The notes under the pieces were generated by a model. It was not told the origin of the DNA and made no database searches. It worked only from the letters and a program-made list of their open reading frames with translations. Of a stretch of 64,000 bases of DNA, positions 43,113-51,250 are shown one piece after another. Each line of letters starts with the position of its first letter. Position 1 is the stretch's first letter. Origin of the DNA: DASZHJ01 sp035604335 (GTDB lineage: Bacteria; Pseudomonadota; Alphaproteobacteria; ATCC43930; CGMCC-115725); assembly GCA_035604335.1 (NCBI GenBank), contig DATNIT010000003.1, positions 1 to 64,000 of the forward strand. The letters are read 5' to 3'. Made by a program: the position numbers and the translations under genes.

Positions 43113-43982
43113 CTATTGGCGCGCCCCTCCGGTTCCCGCCAAAGCATAGATCCGATACATCCTGAGCGCGCCTTCATCGAGGGCGGCGATCGTGTGCACC
43201 CATCGCTCCGCCTCGTCGACGATCGCCAGCAGGTGTTGCTTCGGCAAGCCGTGCAGATCGACCGTGGTGATCATCTGCGCCCACCCGACGAGGATCAGAC
43301 GCCGAAGCTTGCTCGACGTATCCTCGGTGACCCGGATATCCATGCCAAGCCGGGTCAGGCATTCGGAATACTGCGCGGCGGTCCAGAGTTGCGCCGGGCG
43401 TTGCTGCTGGCGGCGCCAAGCATCCAGCGCCGGCCCCGTGCGAGCCTTCGGCTCAAGCACATAGTCCGTAATCAACAGGTGGCCGCGCGCCTTGAGCGAC
43501 TGAGTCAGGACGCCCAGGAAATGCTCTTTGTCGGCCAGCGTGTAGGTGGTCTGACGCGCCAGGATGGCATCGAACGAATGAGGCCGCAGCTCGAGTTTGT
43601 CGGGATCGTAGACGGTTACCGGCGCGCGTTTTTGCATACCCTGCAGCGTCGCCATCTCCATGCCGCGTCGTGCCTGGCCCTCATCGCGCTCGAGCCCGGT
43701 CACGTACGTCGCGAACTTGGTGGCGATCGCGCGCGCACCGCCGCCGAGGTCGGCGCCGACGTAGAGCATGCTCATGGCCGGATTGAGCGCGAACGGCTTC
43801 ACAAGCTCGAGGATATGCTCCTCGCTGCCGGGGAGGTGAAATCCCGCTCCCCAAAGCCACTGGGCGAGCGTGGCGGCATCGAGCGGCGGCTCTGGTTCCG
43901 GAGCCCCGCGCGCAGACCTCCGAAGAGGCTGCGCGGCCGTGACGGGAGCAATCTCGTGCTTGCCCCGTCGCCACCAAGCCAT
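43113..43982 (-). CDS. SAM-dependent methyltransferase-like protein
   Basis: 289-residue protein with a class I methyltransferase core: SAM motif I MLYVGADLGGGARAIAT (near 90), an acidic end of strand 2 (GLERDEGQARRG), SFDAILARQTTYTLADKEHF and HLLITDYVLEP. The domain starts after a basic, Pro-rich N-terminus (MAWWRRGKHEIAPV) of about 50 residues. The frame is open further upstream without a convincing protein, so ATG at 43982 is used. Substrate unknown; monocistronic. Confidence 0.82.
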   Translation of the reverse strand: MAWWRRGKHEIAPVTAAQPLRRSARGAPEPEPPLDAATLAQWLWGAGFHLPGSEEHILELVKPFALNPAMSMLYVGADLGGGARAIATKFATYVTGLERDEGQARRGMEMATLQGMQKRAPVTVYDPDKLELRPHSFDAILARQTTYTLADKEHFLGVLTQSLKARGHLLITDYVLEPKARTGPALDAWRRQQQRPAQLWTAAQYSECLTRLGMDIRVTEDTSSKLRRLILVGWAQMITTVDLHGLPKQHLLAIVDEAERWVHTIAALDEGALRMYRIYALAGTGGARQ

Positions 43983-44306
43983 GAGCTTGGAAACGAGGGC
44001 TAAGCGCGCCGGAGCGGTCCGGCTTCCATCCGCGTGTCCTACCGCCAACGTTCGATACTCCGGGCCGGATGCGGCTCGCACCCTTGGCTTCCGATTCGTA
44101 AGGCAGCCCACCGCTACGAGGCCCCACCCTAGACTTGAACAGAGATGGGTTACCAGAGCCTTGTCGGCGGCTCCCGCGCCCCACCTTGGCGAGCGAGCCG
44201 GCCGAGCCCTCTTGCTGCGTTCCAATGATTAATTCATGGTCGTTGCCGATCGGCGCCCCTTTCGAGGCCGGCTGCCAACCCCAACGCGAGACGTGAGGAC
44301 GCACCC
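43983..44306. other. Intergenic gap without recognised gene
   Basis: 324 bases between the methyltransferase and the OsmC-family gene. I looked for tRNA, SRP RNA and small ORFs on both strands and found none I can support. The gap includes an AT-richer spot (AATGATTAATTCAT near 44224) that may belong to a promoter. Confidence 0.5.
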
Positions 44307-44816
44307 ATGCGAGGCGATGATCTGCGGGCGCTCCAGGCGCCCCTCAAGCAGCGCTACCGCGAGACACCCGAAGCCGCCGTGATCACCTTGACGGCAAAGG
44401 GGGAGATCGGCCAGGAGACTCTGACCTGCAAGGTCGAGACCGGCCGCGCCCTGGTGGAGGCCGGCCTGCACCCCGCGACCGGAGGCGATGGCATCGCCGC
44501 ATGCTCCGGCGACATGCTCCTGGAGGCCTTGGTTGCCTGCGCCGGCGTCACCCTCAAGGCGGTCGCCACGGCGCTCGACATCACGCTCAAGCGAGGCACC
44601 GTCAGCGCCGAGGGCGACCTCGACTTCAGGGGCACTCTCGGGGTCGCCAAGGATGCGCCCGTCGGATTTCTCGCCATCCGCCTCCGATTCGACCTCGATA
44701 CCGACGCGAGCCCCGACCAGCTCGCCACGCTGCTCAAGCTCACGGAGCGATACTGCGTGGTTTTCCAGACCCTTAATAATCGACCACGGCTCTCCCTGGA
44801 GCACCGCCGGTCCTAA
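44307..44816 (+). CDS. OsmC family protein
   Basis: 169-residue OsmC/Ohr-fold protein. Two redox cysteines are visible: LLEALVACAGVTLKAVA (near 78) and ERYCVVFQTL (near 149), the arrangement for thiol-dependent peroxide reduction. The fold segments KVETGRALVEAGLHPATGG and FRGTLGV fit the family. ATG at 44307 is weakly served by GAGGACGC. It stands alone between the methyltransferase and a small protein. Confidence 0.88.
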   Translation: MRGDDLRALQAPLKQRYRETPEAAVITLTAKGEIGQETLTCKVETGRALVEAGLHPATGGDGIAACSGDMLLEALVACAGVTLKAVATALDITLKRGTVSAEGDLDFRGTLGVAKDAPVGFLAIRLRFDLDTDASPDQLATLLKLTERYCVVFQTLNNRPRLSLEHRRS

Positions 44817-44906
44817 CCTTGACACCCCGAGCGGGGATGCACCGGCGCTTTTAGGTCATATCTACGCTTAGAGAGAGTACCCCGCGGGAGCCGGTTGGCG
44901 CCCGCA

Positions 44907-45200
44907 ATGGTGGCGGAGGGCCCCCTGATTCACACTGGTCTTGCCCGAGAGCCCCTGAGCTGGCGTGAGCGTTTGCTCGCGACGATGATCGTCGCGAGCC
45001 TCGCGCTCCCCTTCATCCCCGTGCCCGGCGATGGCATGGCGCATATGAAGGCGGTCCGCCGCGACGAAACGACGACCCAGCCGGTCAAGGTCGCGACGCA
45101 GGCACCGCGGAGCGTCTGCGAGGTGCTGGCCTTCTCCCTCGCCTACGAGAACCCCGAGACCGGCGCCTATACGCGGGTCGCCTGCAAGCAGCCGCAGTAG
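44907..45200 (+). CDS. Hypothetical small protein with N-terminal hydrophobic segment
   Basis: 97-residue protein. A hydrophobic helix (LLATMIVASLALPFIPVPG, about 22-40) resembles an uncleaved signal or membrane anchor, followed by a polar domain with two Cys (SVCEVLAFSLAYENPETGAY, then VACKQPQ) that could form a disulfide outside the cytoplasm. Start uncertain: ATG at 44907 is used; TTG at 44895 is possible. No family recognised. Confidence 0.6.
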   Translation: MVAEGPLIHTGLAREPLSWRERLLATMIVASLALPFIPVPGDGMAHMKAVRRDETTTQPVKVATQAPRSVCEVLAFSLAYENPETGAYTRVACKQPQ

Positions 45201-45210
45201 CCGGCGCGCC

Positions 45211-46035
45211 TCAGGCCACCTCTTGAACCGATAGGCTGATGTTGCCGCTTGCGGAGGATTGCCCGTAGGCGCCGTAGCTCGCGCCAACGAGCCGCGGATT
45301 CGCGTCGTCGATGGTGCCCAGCATCGTCGCGACGTTGCGTCCGCCCATCTCCGCCACCACGGCCTTGGCGTAGTCGGGCAGCCAGCGCTTGGCCCCTTTG
45401 ATCTCGCCCTTGCGGATCATCTCGATGAAACGGCGGTCGTTCTCCATGTGCTCGGGCGGCGGCCACTGGTCGGGGCCTCGGATGATGCGATGCGCGAGCG
45501 CGGTGCTGGAGATGAAGACTGCGCGGCGGCCGGTCTCCACGACGGTCTGCCGAATGAGGCCGCCCACGCGCAGGCACTCGTCGAGGTCCGACATCAGGCA
45601 AGTGCTCACCAATACCGCTGGGATCGTCTCCTCGGGATCGAGGTAGTGGAGCGGCACGTAGGAGCCGTAATCCCAGTGATAGTACGGGCTCGCGTTCCGG
45701 CCGGACGGCACCTTGGCGCCCTTGAGCGTCGTCACCAACGCCTCCGCGAAAACGGGATCGCCGGGCCGGTCATAAGGCAGGCCCGGGATCATGTCGGGTG
45801 CCTCGTCGGCAACACAGTGGCCGCGGTGCCGCTCGTGGCAGGTGACGTACCAATTGAACGAGCAGACCCAGTGCGTCGAGTGGACGATGAGGAGATCGGG
45901 CTTGGCGGCGCGCAGGGCGGCGCCGAGCGCATGCGAGCCCTCGATCACGCCCTTGAGGAAGGGCGGCGCCGTCTCCTCAACCGCCATCCGCGGCGAGTGC
46001 GGCGTGATCACGCTAAAGAGCAGCTTTCCCGCCAT
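45211..46035 (-). CDS. Class III extradiol ring-cleavage dioxygenase (LigB/HpaD-like)
   Basis: 274-residue catalytic subunit of a class III extradiol dioxygenase. The N-terminal SVITPHSPRM supplies an iron His; LLIVHSTHWV, HRGHCVADEAPDMIPGLPYD and the C-terminal half (STALAHRIIRGP, DDANPRLVGASYGAYGQ) match the LigB family. Such enzymes open dihydroxylated rings such as homoprotocatechuate. It lies 65 bases downstream of a semialdehyde dehydrogenase on the same strand, so the two likely act in sequence: ring cleavage then aldehyde oxidation. The precise ring substrate is not determined. Confidence 0.88.
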   Translation of the reverse strand: MAGKLLFSVITPHSPRMAVEETAPPFLKGVIEGSHALGAALRAAKPDLLIVHSTHWVCSFNWYVTCHERHRGHCVADEAPDMIPGLPYDRPGDPVFAEALVTTLKGAKVPSGRNASPYYHWDYGSYVPLHYLDPEETIPAVLVSTCLMSDLDECLRVGGLIRQTVVETGRRAVFISSTALAHRIIRGPDQWPPPEHMENDRRFIEMIRKGEIKGAKRWLPDYAKAVVAEMGGRNVATMLGTIDDANPRLVGASYGAYGQSSASGNISLSVQEVA

Positions 46036-46100
46036 GGTCTCCTCCGTCGCGTCGCTCGCCCAGCATTGTCCAGGGAACCGCCGCGCCCGTAAAGCCGCGG

Positions 46101-47570
46101 CTAAAGCTGAATGCAGACGTTACGCAGCTCGGAATAGAACTCGAGCGAATGCAGGCCGCCTTCCCGGCCGATGCCCGACTGTTTGGAGCCCCCGAAGGGG
46201 GTGCGCAAATCCCGCAGGAACCAGCTGTTGACCCAGACCATGCCGACCTCGAGGCGGGCCGCCACCCGCTGGGCGCGCGAGATGTCGCGGGTGAAGAGCG
46301 TGGCGCAGAGGCCGTAGCGCGTGTCGTTGGCGCGCTCGATGGCCTCGTCCTCGCGGTCGAAGGGCGCAATGTGGCAGCAGGGCCCGAAAATCTCCTCGCG
46401 CACGACGGCGGAGTCCTCGGGGAGGCCGGTCCAGATCGTCGGCTTGACCCAGGCGCCACCCTTGAGCTCGCCGGGCATGTCGAGGGCGCCGCCGCCCGCG
46501 ACGACGCGCGCGCCCTCGGCAGCGGCGCGCTGGTAGAAGGACAGGATCTTCTCCCGGTGCTGCAGGCTGATCACGGGGCCGAGCGTGGTCGCGGCGTCGT
46601 GCGGCTCGCCGGGCTTCAGCGCCTCCGCCCTCGCCTTCAATGCCTCCACGAACTGGTCGAAGATCGGTCGCTCCACGTAGACCCGCTCGGTCTGCAGACA
46701 GATCTGGCCGGCGTTGTCGAACACCGAGCGCACGGTCTCCTTGACCGCGCGCTCGAAGTCGCAGTCAGCGAAGATCACCGCGGGGTTCTTGCCGCCGAGC
46801 TCGAAGGAGACCGGCCGGATACCGTCGGCGGCGGCCTTCATGATGGCGGTGCCGGTCGCGGTCTCGCCGGTGAAGGTGATGGCATTGACGCCGGGATGCC
46901 GCATGATGAACTCGCCGGCGGAGCCGGGGCCGAAGCCGTTCACCACGTTGTAGACGCCCTTGGGCACGCCCGCGGCGTTCATGACCTCGCCCAGCAAGCT
47001 CGCAGTGCTCGGCGTCTCCTCCGAGGGCTTCACCACCACCGCATTGCCGCAGGCGAGCGCCGGCGCCACCTTCCAGGTCATCAGCAGGAACGGCAGGTTC
47101 CAGGGACACACCACGCCCACCACGCCGCGCGGGACGCGGAGCGCGTAGTTGACGGCCTGACGGCCGTCGGGAAATTGCGTGGTGAAGGATTCCGCGGAGG
47201 CGTTCTTGGCGATCTCCGCGAACACCGTGAAATTGGCGGCGCCGCGGGGGATGTCGAGATGCGAGGCGACCGAGCGCGGCTTGCCGGTGTCGGCGATCTC
47301 CGCCTCCAGGAAATCCTCGAACCGCTCGGTGATCCCCGATGCCACCGCGCGCAGCATCTCGCCGCGCTCGGCGGGCGACATCTTGCCCCAGGGTCCCTTC
47401 ATCGCGGCACGCGCCGCCTTGACGGCGGCATCGACGTCGGCGGCACTCGCTTCGTGCACCTGGCTCACGAGCGCGCCGGTGACGGGCGAGCGGTTCTCGA
47501 AGGTGCGGCCCTCGGAGGACGGCCGATACTCGCCGTCGATGAAATTCAACACCTGCGCATTCGGCCGCAT
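46101..47570 (-). CDS. 2-hydroxymuconic (or 5-carboxymethyl-2-hydroxymuconic) semialdehyde dehydrogenase
   Basis: 489-residue NAD-dependent aldehyde dehydrogenase. The catalytic Glu lies in SFELGGKNPAVIF, the nucleophilic Cys in DNAGQICLQTERVYVE (near 287), and the cofactor-binding GETATGTAIM and PWNLPFLLM are present. The DNAGQICLQTERVY context is typical of HpaE/XylG-type meta-pathway dehydrogenases. It precedes the extradiol dioxygenase on the same strand. The rest of a meta pathway (isomerase, decarboxylase, hydratase, aldolase) is not in this window. Confidence 0.9.
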   Translation of the reverse strand: MRPNAQVLNFIDGEYRPSSEGRTFENRSPVTGALVSQVHEASAADVDAAVKAARAAMKGPWGKMSPAERGEMLRAVASGITERFEDFLEAEIADTGKPRSVASHLDIPRGAANFTVFAEIAKNASAESFTTQFPDGRQAVNYALRVPRGVVGVVCPWNLPFLLMTWKVAPALACGNAVVVKPSEETPSTASLLGEVMNAAGVPKGVYNVVNGFGPGSAGEFIMRHPGVNAITFTGETATGTAIMKAAADGIRPVSFELGGKNPAVIFADCDFERAVKETVRSVFDNAGQICLQTERVYVERPIFDQFVEALKARAEALKPGEPHDAATTLGPVISLQHREKILSFYQRAAAEGARVVAGGGALDMPGELKGGAWVKPTIWTGLPEDSAVVREEIFGPCCHIAPFDREDEAIERANDTRYGLCATLFTRDISRAQRVAARLEVGMVWVNSWFLRDLRTPFGGSKQSGIGREGGLHSLEFYSELRNVCIQL

Positions 47571-47704
47571 ACGAGGCTCCCGGTTTCTCGCGATGGCGCG
47601 ACGGTAGGAGCGGCCCGAGAGCGGGTCAATCGGCCAGCATGAGGAAACATGAGTCGATCCGCCGCAGCGGGGATCCGGATGATCCCAAGGAGCTAGGGCT
47701 GGCT

Positions 47705-47744
47705 ATCAACAATCCATCGGTTGATAGTCAACTGATCGGTTGAT
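47705..47744. repeat. Short direct and inverted repeats
   Basis: ATCGGTTGAT occurs twice (47716-47725 and 47735-47744), with the complementary ATCAAC at 47705-47710. The spacing of about 19 bases, near two helical turns, would suit a regulator binding one face. It lies upstream of the aldehyde dehydrogenase (minus) and of the broken small gene (plus). Confidence 0.35.
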
Positions 47745-47774
47745 CATCTCACCGCGAGACGCGGAGACGACGCG

Positions 47775-48036
47775 ATGGACGAGGCCTTTGCGGATTGCCA
47801 TCTGACGCAATCGCGAGAGCGCGGCGCTCGATATCACCCGTGAGTTCGCGGAGCATCGGCCGCACCACCGGAGCGTCATATGCTCGTTCGCGGACGGTAC
47901 GCTCACGCTGGTCGCAGAGAACGATTACGACCCGAAGGGCTTGGCCCTCATGGACGAGTTCTCCGACTGCATCTCGGCTTTCATTCGTGGCGGGTTCGAC
48001 GGCGACATCGTCGTGAAATCGACGAGCGTCAGCTGA
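47775..48036 (+). pseudogene. Frameshifted small hypothetical gene
   Basis: An ATG at 47775 with GGAG upstream opens MDEAFADCHLTQSRE but soon stops in its own frame. A neighbouring frame (47806-48036) has no start codon near its beginning, yet reads like a folded acidic protein: SAALDITREFAEHRP, VICSFADGTLTLVAENDYDP, EFSDCISAFIRGGFDGDIVV. Joining the two by a one-base shift near 47815 gives an 85-90 residue protein. No family recognised. It is either a pseudogene or a sequencing indel. Confidence 0.45.
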
Positions 48037-48077
48037 CGAGGAGGACCGCCAGTCGCTCGCGGGACGAGAGGGACGCA

Positions 48078-48743
48078 TCATTCTTCCGGCAGCACGCAGA
48101 CGATGCCGGTCAAGCGGCCCGGCTGCTGGGCGTTCGGATCCACCGTGGGGCGGTCGTCGAGATAGCGCACGAGGCTGCTGTCCTGGGGCACGGCGGGGAA
48201 GCGCTGGCGGATCGCGCGCTCTACATAGTCCTTGTCGCCGTTGACGGTAACCGTCAGGTGTCGCGGAGGCGCGGTGCCGGGCGCGCGGCTGAACAGCTTG
48301 CCCTCGCGGTCCCAGCCCTCGACGTACCGCACGACCAGCCCGTAGACCGCGAGCGGCCTCGGCACCGCGAACACCGGCGCGCCATCGATCGCCGTGATAG
48401 GCCTCGCCCCGATGATGTTCCGGCGCTGCAAGAACTCGAGCGTCTCCTCCGGCTTGAAGGGGCGCATGCACGACAAGGCATCCGCGACGACCTCGCTCAT
48501 GGATGGAGAATCTGCTCTCGGGAACCAGAACTGAAGGTAAGCCCAAACGCAGAGCATCGCTCCGACGAGGAGGAAGCCCGCGTAGTCCTTCCAAGTGAGC
48601 GCGCGCCAATTGATCTTGCCGGACCGGAAGACGCGAGCCGGTCTCCGCGGGCGCCGAGGGGGCCGGCGGCGCGGGGCGCTTGGCCCCTGCGCGCCAGGGC
48701 CGGCGCCGCTCTCGCCGCTTTCTCCGGATGGGTCCCCGCTCAT
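48078..48743 (-). CDS. Hypothetical single-pass membrane protein
   Basis: 221-residue protein. A Gly/Ser/Pro and Arg-rich N-terminus of about 55 residues (SAPRRRPPRRPRRPARVFRS) precedes one membrane helix (YAGFLLVGAMLCVWAYLQFW, about 68-88). A C-terminal domain of about 130 residues follows (EVVADALSCMRPFKPEETLE, LTGIVCVLPEE), probably periplasmic, with two Cys. ATG at 48743; the frame runs further upstream without protein-like sequence. No family recognised. Convergent with the frameshifted small gene. Confidence 0.65.
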   Translation of the reverse strand: MSGDPSGESGESGAGPGAQGPSAPRRRPPRRPRRPARVFRSGKINWRALTWKDYAGFLLVGAMLCVWAYLQFWFPRADSPSMSEVVADALSCMRPFKPEETLEFLQRRNIIGARPITAIDGAPVFAVPRPLAVYGLVVRYVEGWDREGKLFSRAPGTAPPRHLTVTVNGDKDYVERAIRQRFPAVPQDSSLVRYLDDRPTVDPNAQQPGRLTGIVCVLPEE

Positions 48744-48901
48744 CGATCGCTCGGTATTCCCCGCGACATCACCCCGTCCGCTCGCCTCGCCGACTATACA
48801 TATGATTGTAACATTTCGGCGCTCTACTCTATTATCGGGTTGTGGCCGCGTCACACGCGATGAGCGACTTCACGGCGAGCGCTCGTTCCGGGGGGACCAT
48901 C

Positions 48902-49290
48902 ATGGATCGCAAGGACGCGCTCAGGATCAGCACGGTCGCGGCGTCGCTCGTGATCGCCGCGGGCGGCCTCTCGCAGGAGGCGGCGGCGGGTCATGAGTCC
49001 AGCCCCCACGTGACGTCGACGCCGGCGGGATCGAATACCGGCACACGGGCCCGGGGAACTCGGGTCACGTCCAACAGGGAAGCTCGCATTCCAGCGTCGT
49101 GGCCACCGCGACCGCCAGCGCGCTGACCAACACCATCAGCAACGGCGGCATCGTCGTGCTCGGCGCCAACAATCAAGGCGGGCTCACCTATTCGAACCTG
49201 GGAGGCGCCGGCCTCCAGATCGCCCCGATTACCACCTTCCACGGCGGCATCGTGAACACCGGCACCATCGCGCCGCGAATCGCTCCCTGA
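48902..49290 (+). pseudogene. Secreted Gly/Asn/Thr-rich protein interrupted by a frameshift
   Basis: ATG at 48902 (GGGGGGACC upstream) opens a signal-peptide-like sequence (MDRKDALRISTVAASLVIAA, GGLSQEAAAG). After the C5 run at 49003-49007 this frame degenerates to Arg/Pro-rich sequence. The adjacent frame is open from 48997 to the stop at 49288 and continues naturally as GIEYRHTGPGNSGHVQQG and SNGGIVVLGANNQGGLTYSN, ending in IVNTGTIAPRIAP. A one-base shift at the C run would join them into a protein of about 130 residues. The second half resembles beta-solenoid or surface-protein sequence. Confidence 0.55.
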
Positions 49291-49379
49291 GTCAGCCGCT
49301 CTGACGTTACCGAGGGCGTTCGCTGGGTCAGATTCATAAGCGCCGCCGCCGCCTGGGTACGCGGTCGCGTCGACGCCCA

Positions 49380-49419
49380 TTGACATAAGCGCACATGCGC
49401 CTATATCGTGCGCATATGC
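49380..49419 (+). promoter_or_regulatory. marR promoter with superimposed operator dyad
   Basis: A -35 box TTGACA (49380-49385) and a -10 box TATATC (49402-49407), 16 bases apart. Over them lies an inverted repeat GCACATGCGC (49391-49400) and GCGCATATGC (49410-49419) with a 9-base centre CTATATCGT. One mismatch between arms. The same half-site recurs before the efflux genes. Binding by the encoded MarR would block polymerase. Confidence 0.75.
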
Positions 49420-49447
49420 ACCCTTGTCGGGGAATGGAGACGTTTCG

Positions 49448-49903
49448 ATGGCGGAGACCGAGCTGAAGCCGGAACTGTGCAACTGCCTGGCGATCCGCCA
49501 GGCGGCGCGGCACGTGACCCAGTTCTACGATCAGCACCTGGCGCCGGTCGGGCTGCGCAGCACCCAATTCTCGATCCTGGCGAAGCTCAAGCGGCTGGGG
49601 CCGATTCCGATCAACGAGCTCGCCCGCGAGCTCGTGATGGACCGCACGACGCTGGGCCGGAACATCCTGCCGCTGGAGCGCGAGGGCCTGATCGACATCG
49701 TGCCCGCGCGCGCCGACCGCCGCAGCAAGGAATTGCACCTCACCGAGGCCGGCGTCGCCCGGCTCAAGGCCGGCATCAAAAAATGGGCCGGGGCGCAGGC
49801 GCAATTCGAGGCCGAGTTCGGCAACCGCCGCACGGTCGAGCTGCGCGCCCTGTTGAAGGCGGTCGCCGAAAGCGAGCTCGGCGGCGCCTCCCAGGCCGTC
49901 TGA
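49448..49903 (+). CDS. MarR-family transcriptional regulator
   Basis: 151-residue winged-helix regulator. The N-terminal helix has CNCLAIRQAARHVTQFYD; the HTH and wing (about 48-100) are LGPIPINELARELVMDRTTL, GRNILPLEREGLI and RADRRSKELHLTEAG, the last with the classic D-x-R-S wing pattern. Two N-terminal Cys (CNC) could act as redox sensors. ATG at 49448 follows GGAGACG. It precedes emrA-emrB-SDR on the same strand, and matching dyads overlap its own promoter and the efflux promoter, so it probably represses both. Confidence 0.92.
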   Translation: MAETELKPELCNCLAIRQAARHVTQFYDQHLAPVGLRSTQFSILAKLKRLGPIPINELARELVMDRTTLGRNILPLEREGLIDIVPARADRRSKELHLTEAGVARLKAGIKKWAGAQAQFEAEFGNRRTVELRALLKAVAESELGGASQAV

Positions 49904-50076
49904 CCCGCGCCCGGGGGTTTCGCGTTTCCGCGCGGCGCCGGAGAGTCCCCATCTCCGTTCTGTCCCTCCAACAGTCTCTCAGTATCGTCACCCCCGGCCA
50001 GACAGTCCCGGGGCAGCTATGACGATTCCGAGGGGCAAGGTCTCCGAGACAGCAAACCCCCCGTCGGCCTTGGCCA

Positions 50077-50115
50077 TTGACATGGACGCATATACGCCTA
50101 TATAGGCGCATATGC
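50077..50115 (+). promoter_or_regulatory. emrAB promoter with superimposed MarR operator dyad
   Basis: TTGACA (50077-50082) and TATATA (50099-50104), 16 bases apart. The inverted repeat GCATATACGC (50088-50097) and GCGCATATGC (50106-50115) surrounds CTATATAG, with one mismatch. Promoter spacing and dyad position match the marR promoter almost base for base. Confidence 0.8.
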
Positions 50116-50143
50116 ACTCATGGGGAAGGCCGGGAGTGATGTC

Positions 50144-51250
50144 ATGGACAGCATCGTGCTCGAGCGTGCGACGGTTTCCATCCCTGCAAGGCGCGATTTC
50201 AGGCGGCCGCTCCGACGGCTGGCGCTCGCGGCGGCGCTGCTGGTGCCGGCGGTCGGCGCGGCAGGATATGCCGAGGACTGGTGGCAGGCAGGGCGCTTCA
50301 TCGAGAGCACCGACGACGCCTATGCCGGCGGGAACGTCACGCCGCTGGCGCCGCATATCGACGCCTTCATCGACCGGATCCTGGTGGCGGACAACGAGCG
50401 GGTCCGCGCGGGACAGGTGTTGATCCAGCTCGACCAGCGGGATTACCGCGCCGCCCTCGACCATGCGCAAGCGGCGCTCCAGGCGCGCCTGGCGGCGGCC
50501 GAGAGCCTGCGCGCGCAACACTCGCTTCAGCAATCCACGATCCGGCAGCAGGAAGCCGATCTCGCCGCGAAGAAAGCCCGTGCCACCTTCGCCGGCGAGG
50601 ACGCCAGCCGCTACCATCTCCTCGCGCAGACCAGCTATGGATCGCGCCAGAACGAGCAGCGCACGTCTTCGTTGGAGCTGGAGGCGCAATCGGCCGTCGC
50701 TGCCGCCCAGGCCGGACTCGAGGCCGCGCGCCAGCAGCTGAAGGTGCTGGACGCCGAGACCGCCGAGGCGGACGCGGCCGTGGCGCAGGCGCAATCCGAT
50801 CTCCGCACGGCGCAGCTGAACCTTGGCTATACCGAGGTCCGCTCGCCGATCGACGGCTATGTCGGCAACCGCGCGGCCCAGGTCGGCGCCTACGCGACCA
50901 AGGGCACCTATCTGATCTCGGTCACGCCGGCGGAGGGACTCTGGGTCGACGCCAATTTCAAGGAGGACCAGCTCGCGCGCATGGTCCCGGGCCAATCCGC
51001 CGGCGTGGTCGCGGACCTGCTCCCCGGCCATGTCTTCCGCGGCCATGTCGTGAGCGTGGCGCCGGGGACCGGCGCGGTCTTCAGCGTGATCCCGCCGGAG
51101 AACGCCACCGGTAATTTCACCAAGATCGTGCAACGTGTGCCCGTGCGCATCGAACTCGATCCCGGCGACGCCCTGCTCCACGCGCTCCGGCCGGGCCTCT
51201 CCACCACCGTGAGCGTCGACACGCGGTCGGCCCCGGGGAGCGCGCCATGA
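50144..51250 (+). CDS. emrA: HlyD/EmrA-family membrane fusion protein
   Basis: 368-residue periplasmic adaptor of an EmrAB-type multidrug efflux pump. One N-terminal membrane helix (about 24-44, LALAAALLVPAVGAAGYAE), then a biotinyl-lipoyl-like region (STDDAYAGGNVTPLAPHIDA), a long coiled-coil hairpin (about 105-210) and a beta-barrel half (YTEVRSPIDGYVGNRAAQVG, LWVDANFKEDQLARM). ATG at 50144 is preferred since the promoter leaves almost no leader for the ATG at 50120. Stop overlaps emrB. Confidence 0.9.
   Translation: MDSIVLERATVSIPARRDFRRPLRRLALAAALLVPAVGAAGYAEDWWQAGRFIESTDDAYAGGNVTPLAPHIDAFIDRILVADNERVRAGQVLIQLDQRDYRAALDHAQAALQARLAAAESLRAQHSLQQSTIRQQEADLAAKKARATFAGEDASRYHLLAQTSYGSRQNEQRTSSLELEAQSAVAAAQAGLEAARQQLKVLDAETAEADAAVAQAQSDLRTAQLNLGYTEVRSPIDGYVGNRAAQVGAYATKGTYLISVTPAEGLWVDANFKEDQLARMVPGQSAGVVADLLPGHVFRGHVVSVAPGTGAVFSVIPPENATGNFTKIVQRVPVRIELDPGDALLHALRPGLSTTVSVDTRSAPGSAP

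Noticed and set aside
43983..44306. Possible SRP RNA or tRNA in the gap before the OsmC gene
   Set aside because: GGAACGCAGCAAGAGGG and a TTCAAGTC string on the minus strand recall SRP and T-loop sequences, but neither the conserved SRP tetraloop context nor a foldable tRNA could be assembled.
44825..44836. CCCCG-AG-CGGGG hairpin after the OsmC gene as a terminator
   Set aside because: Only a 5-bp stem with a 2-base loop and no T-run; too weak to call.
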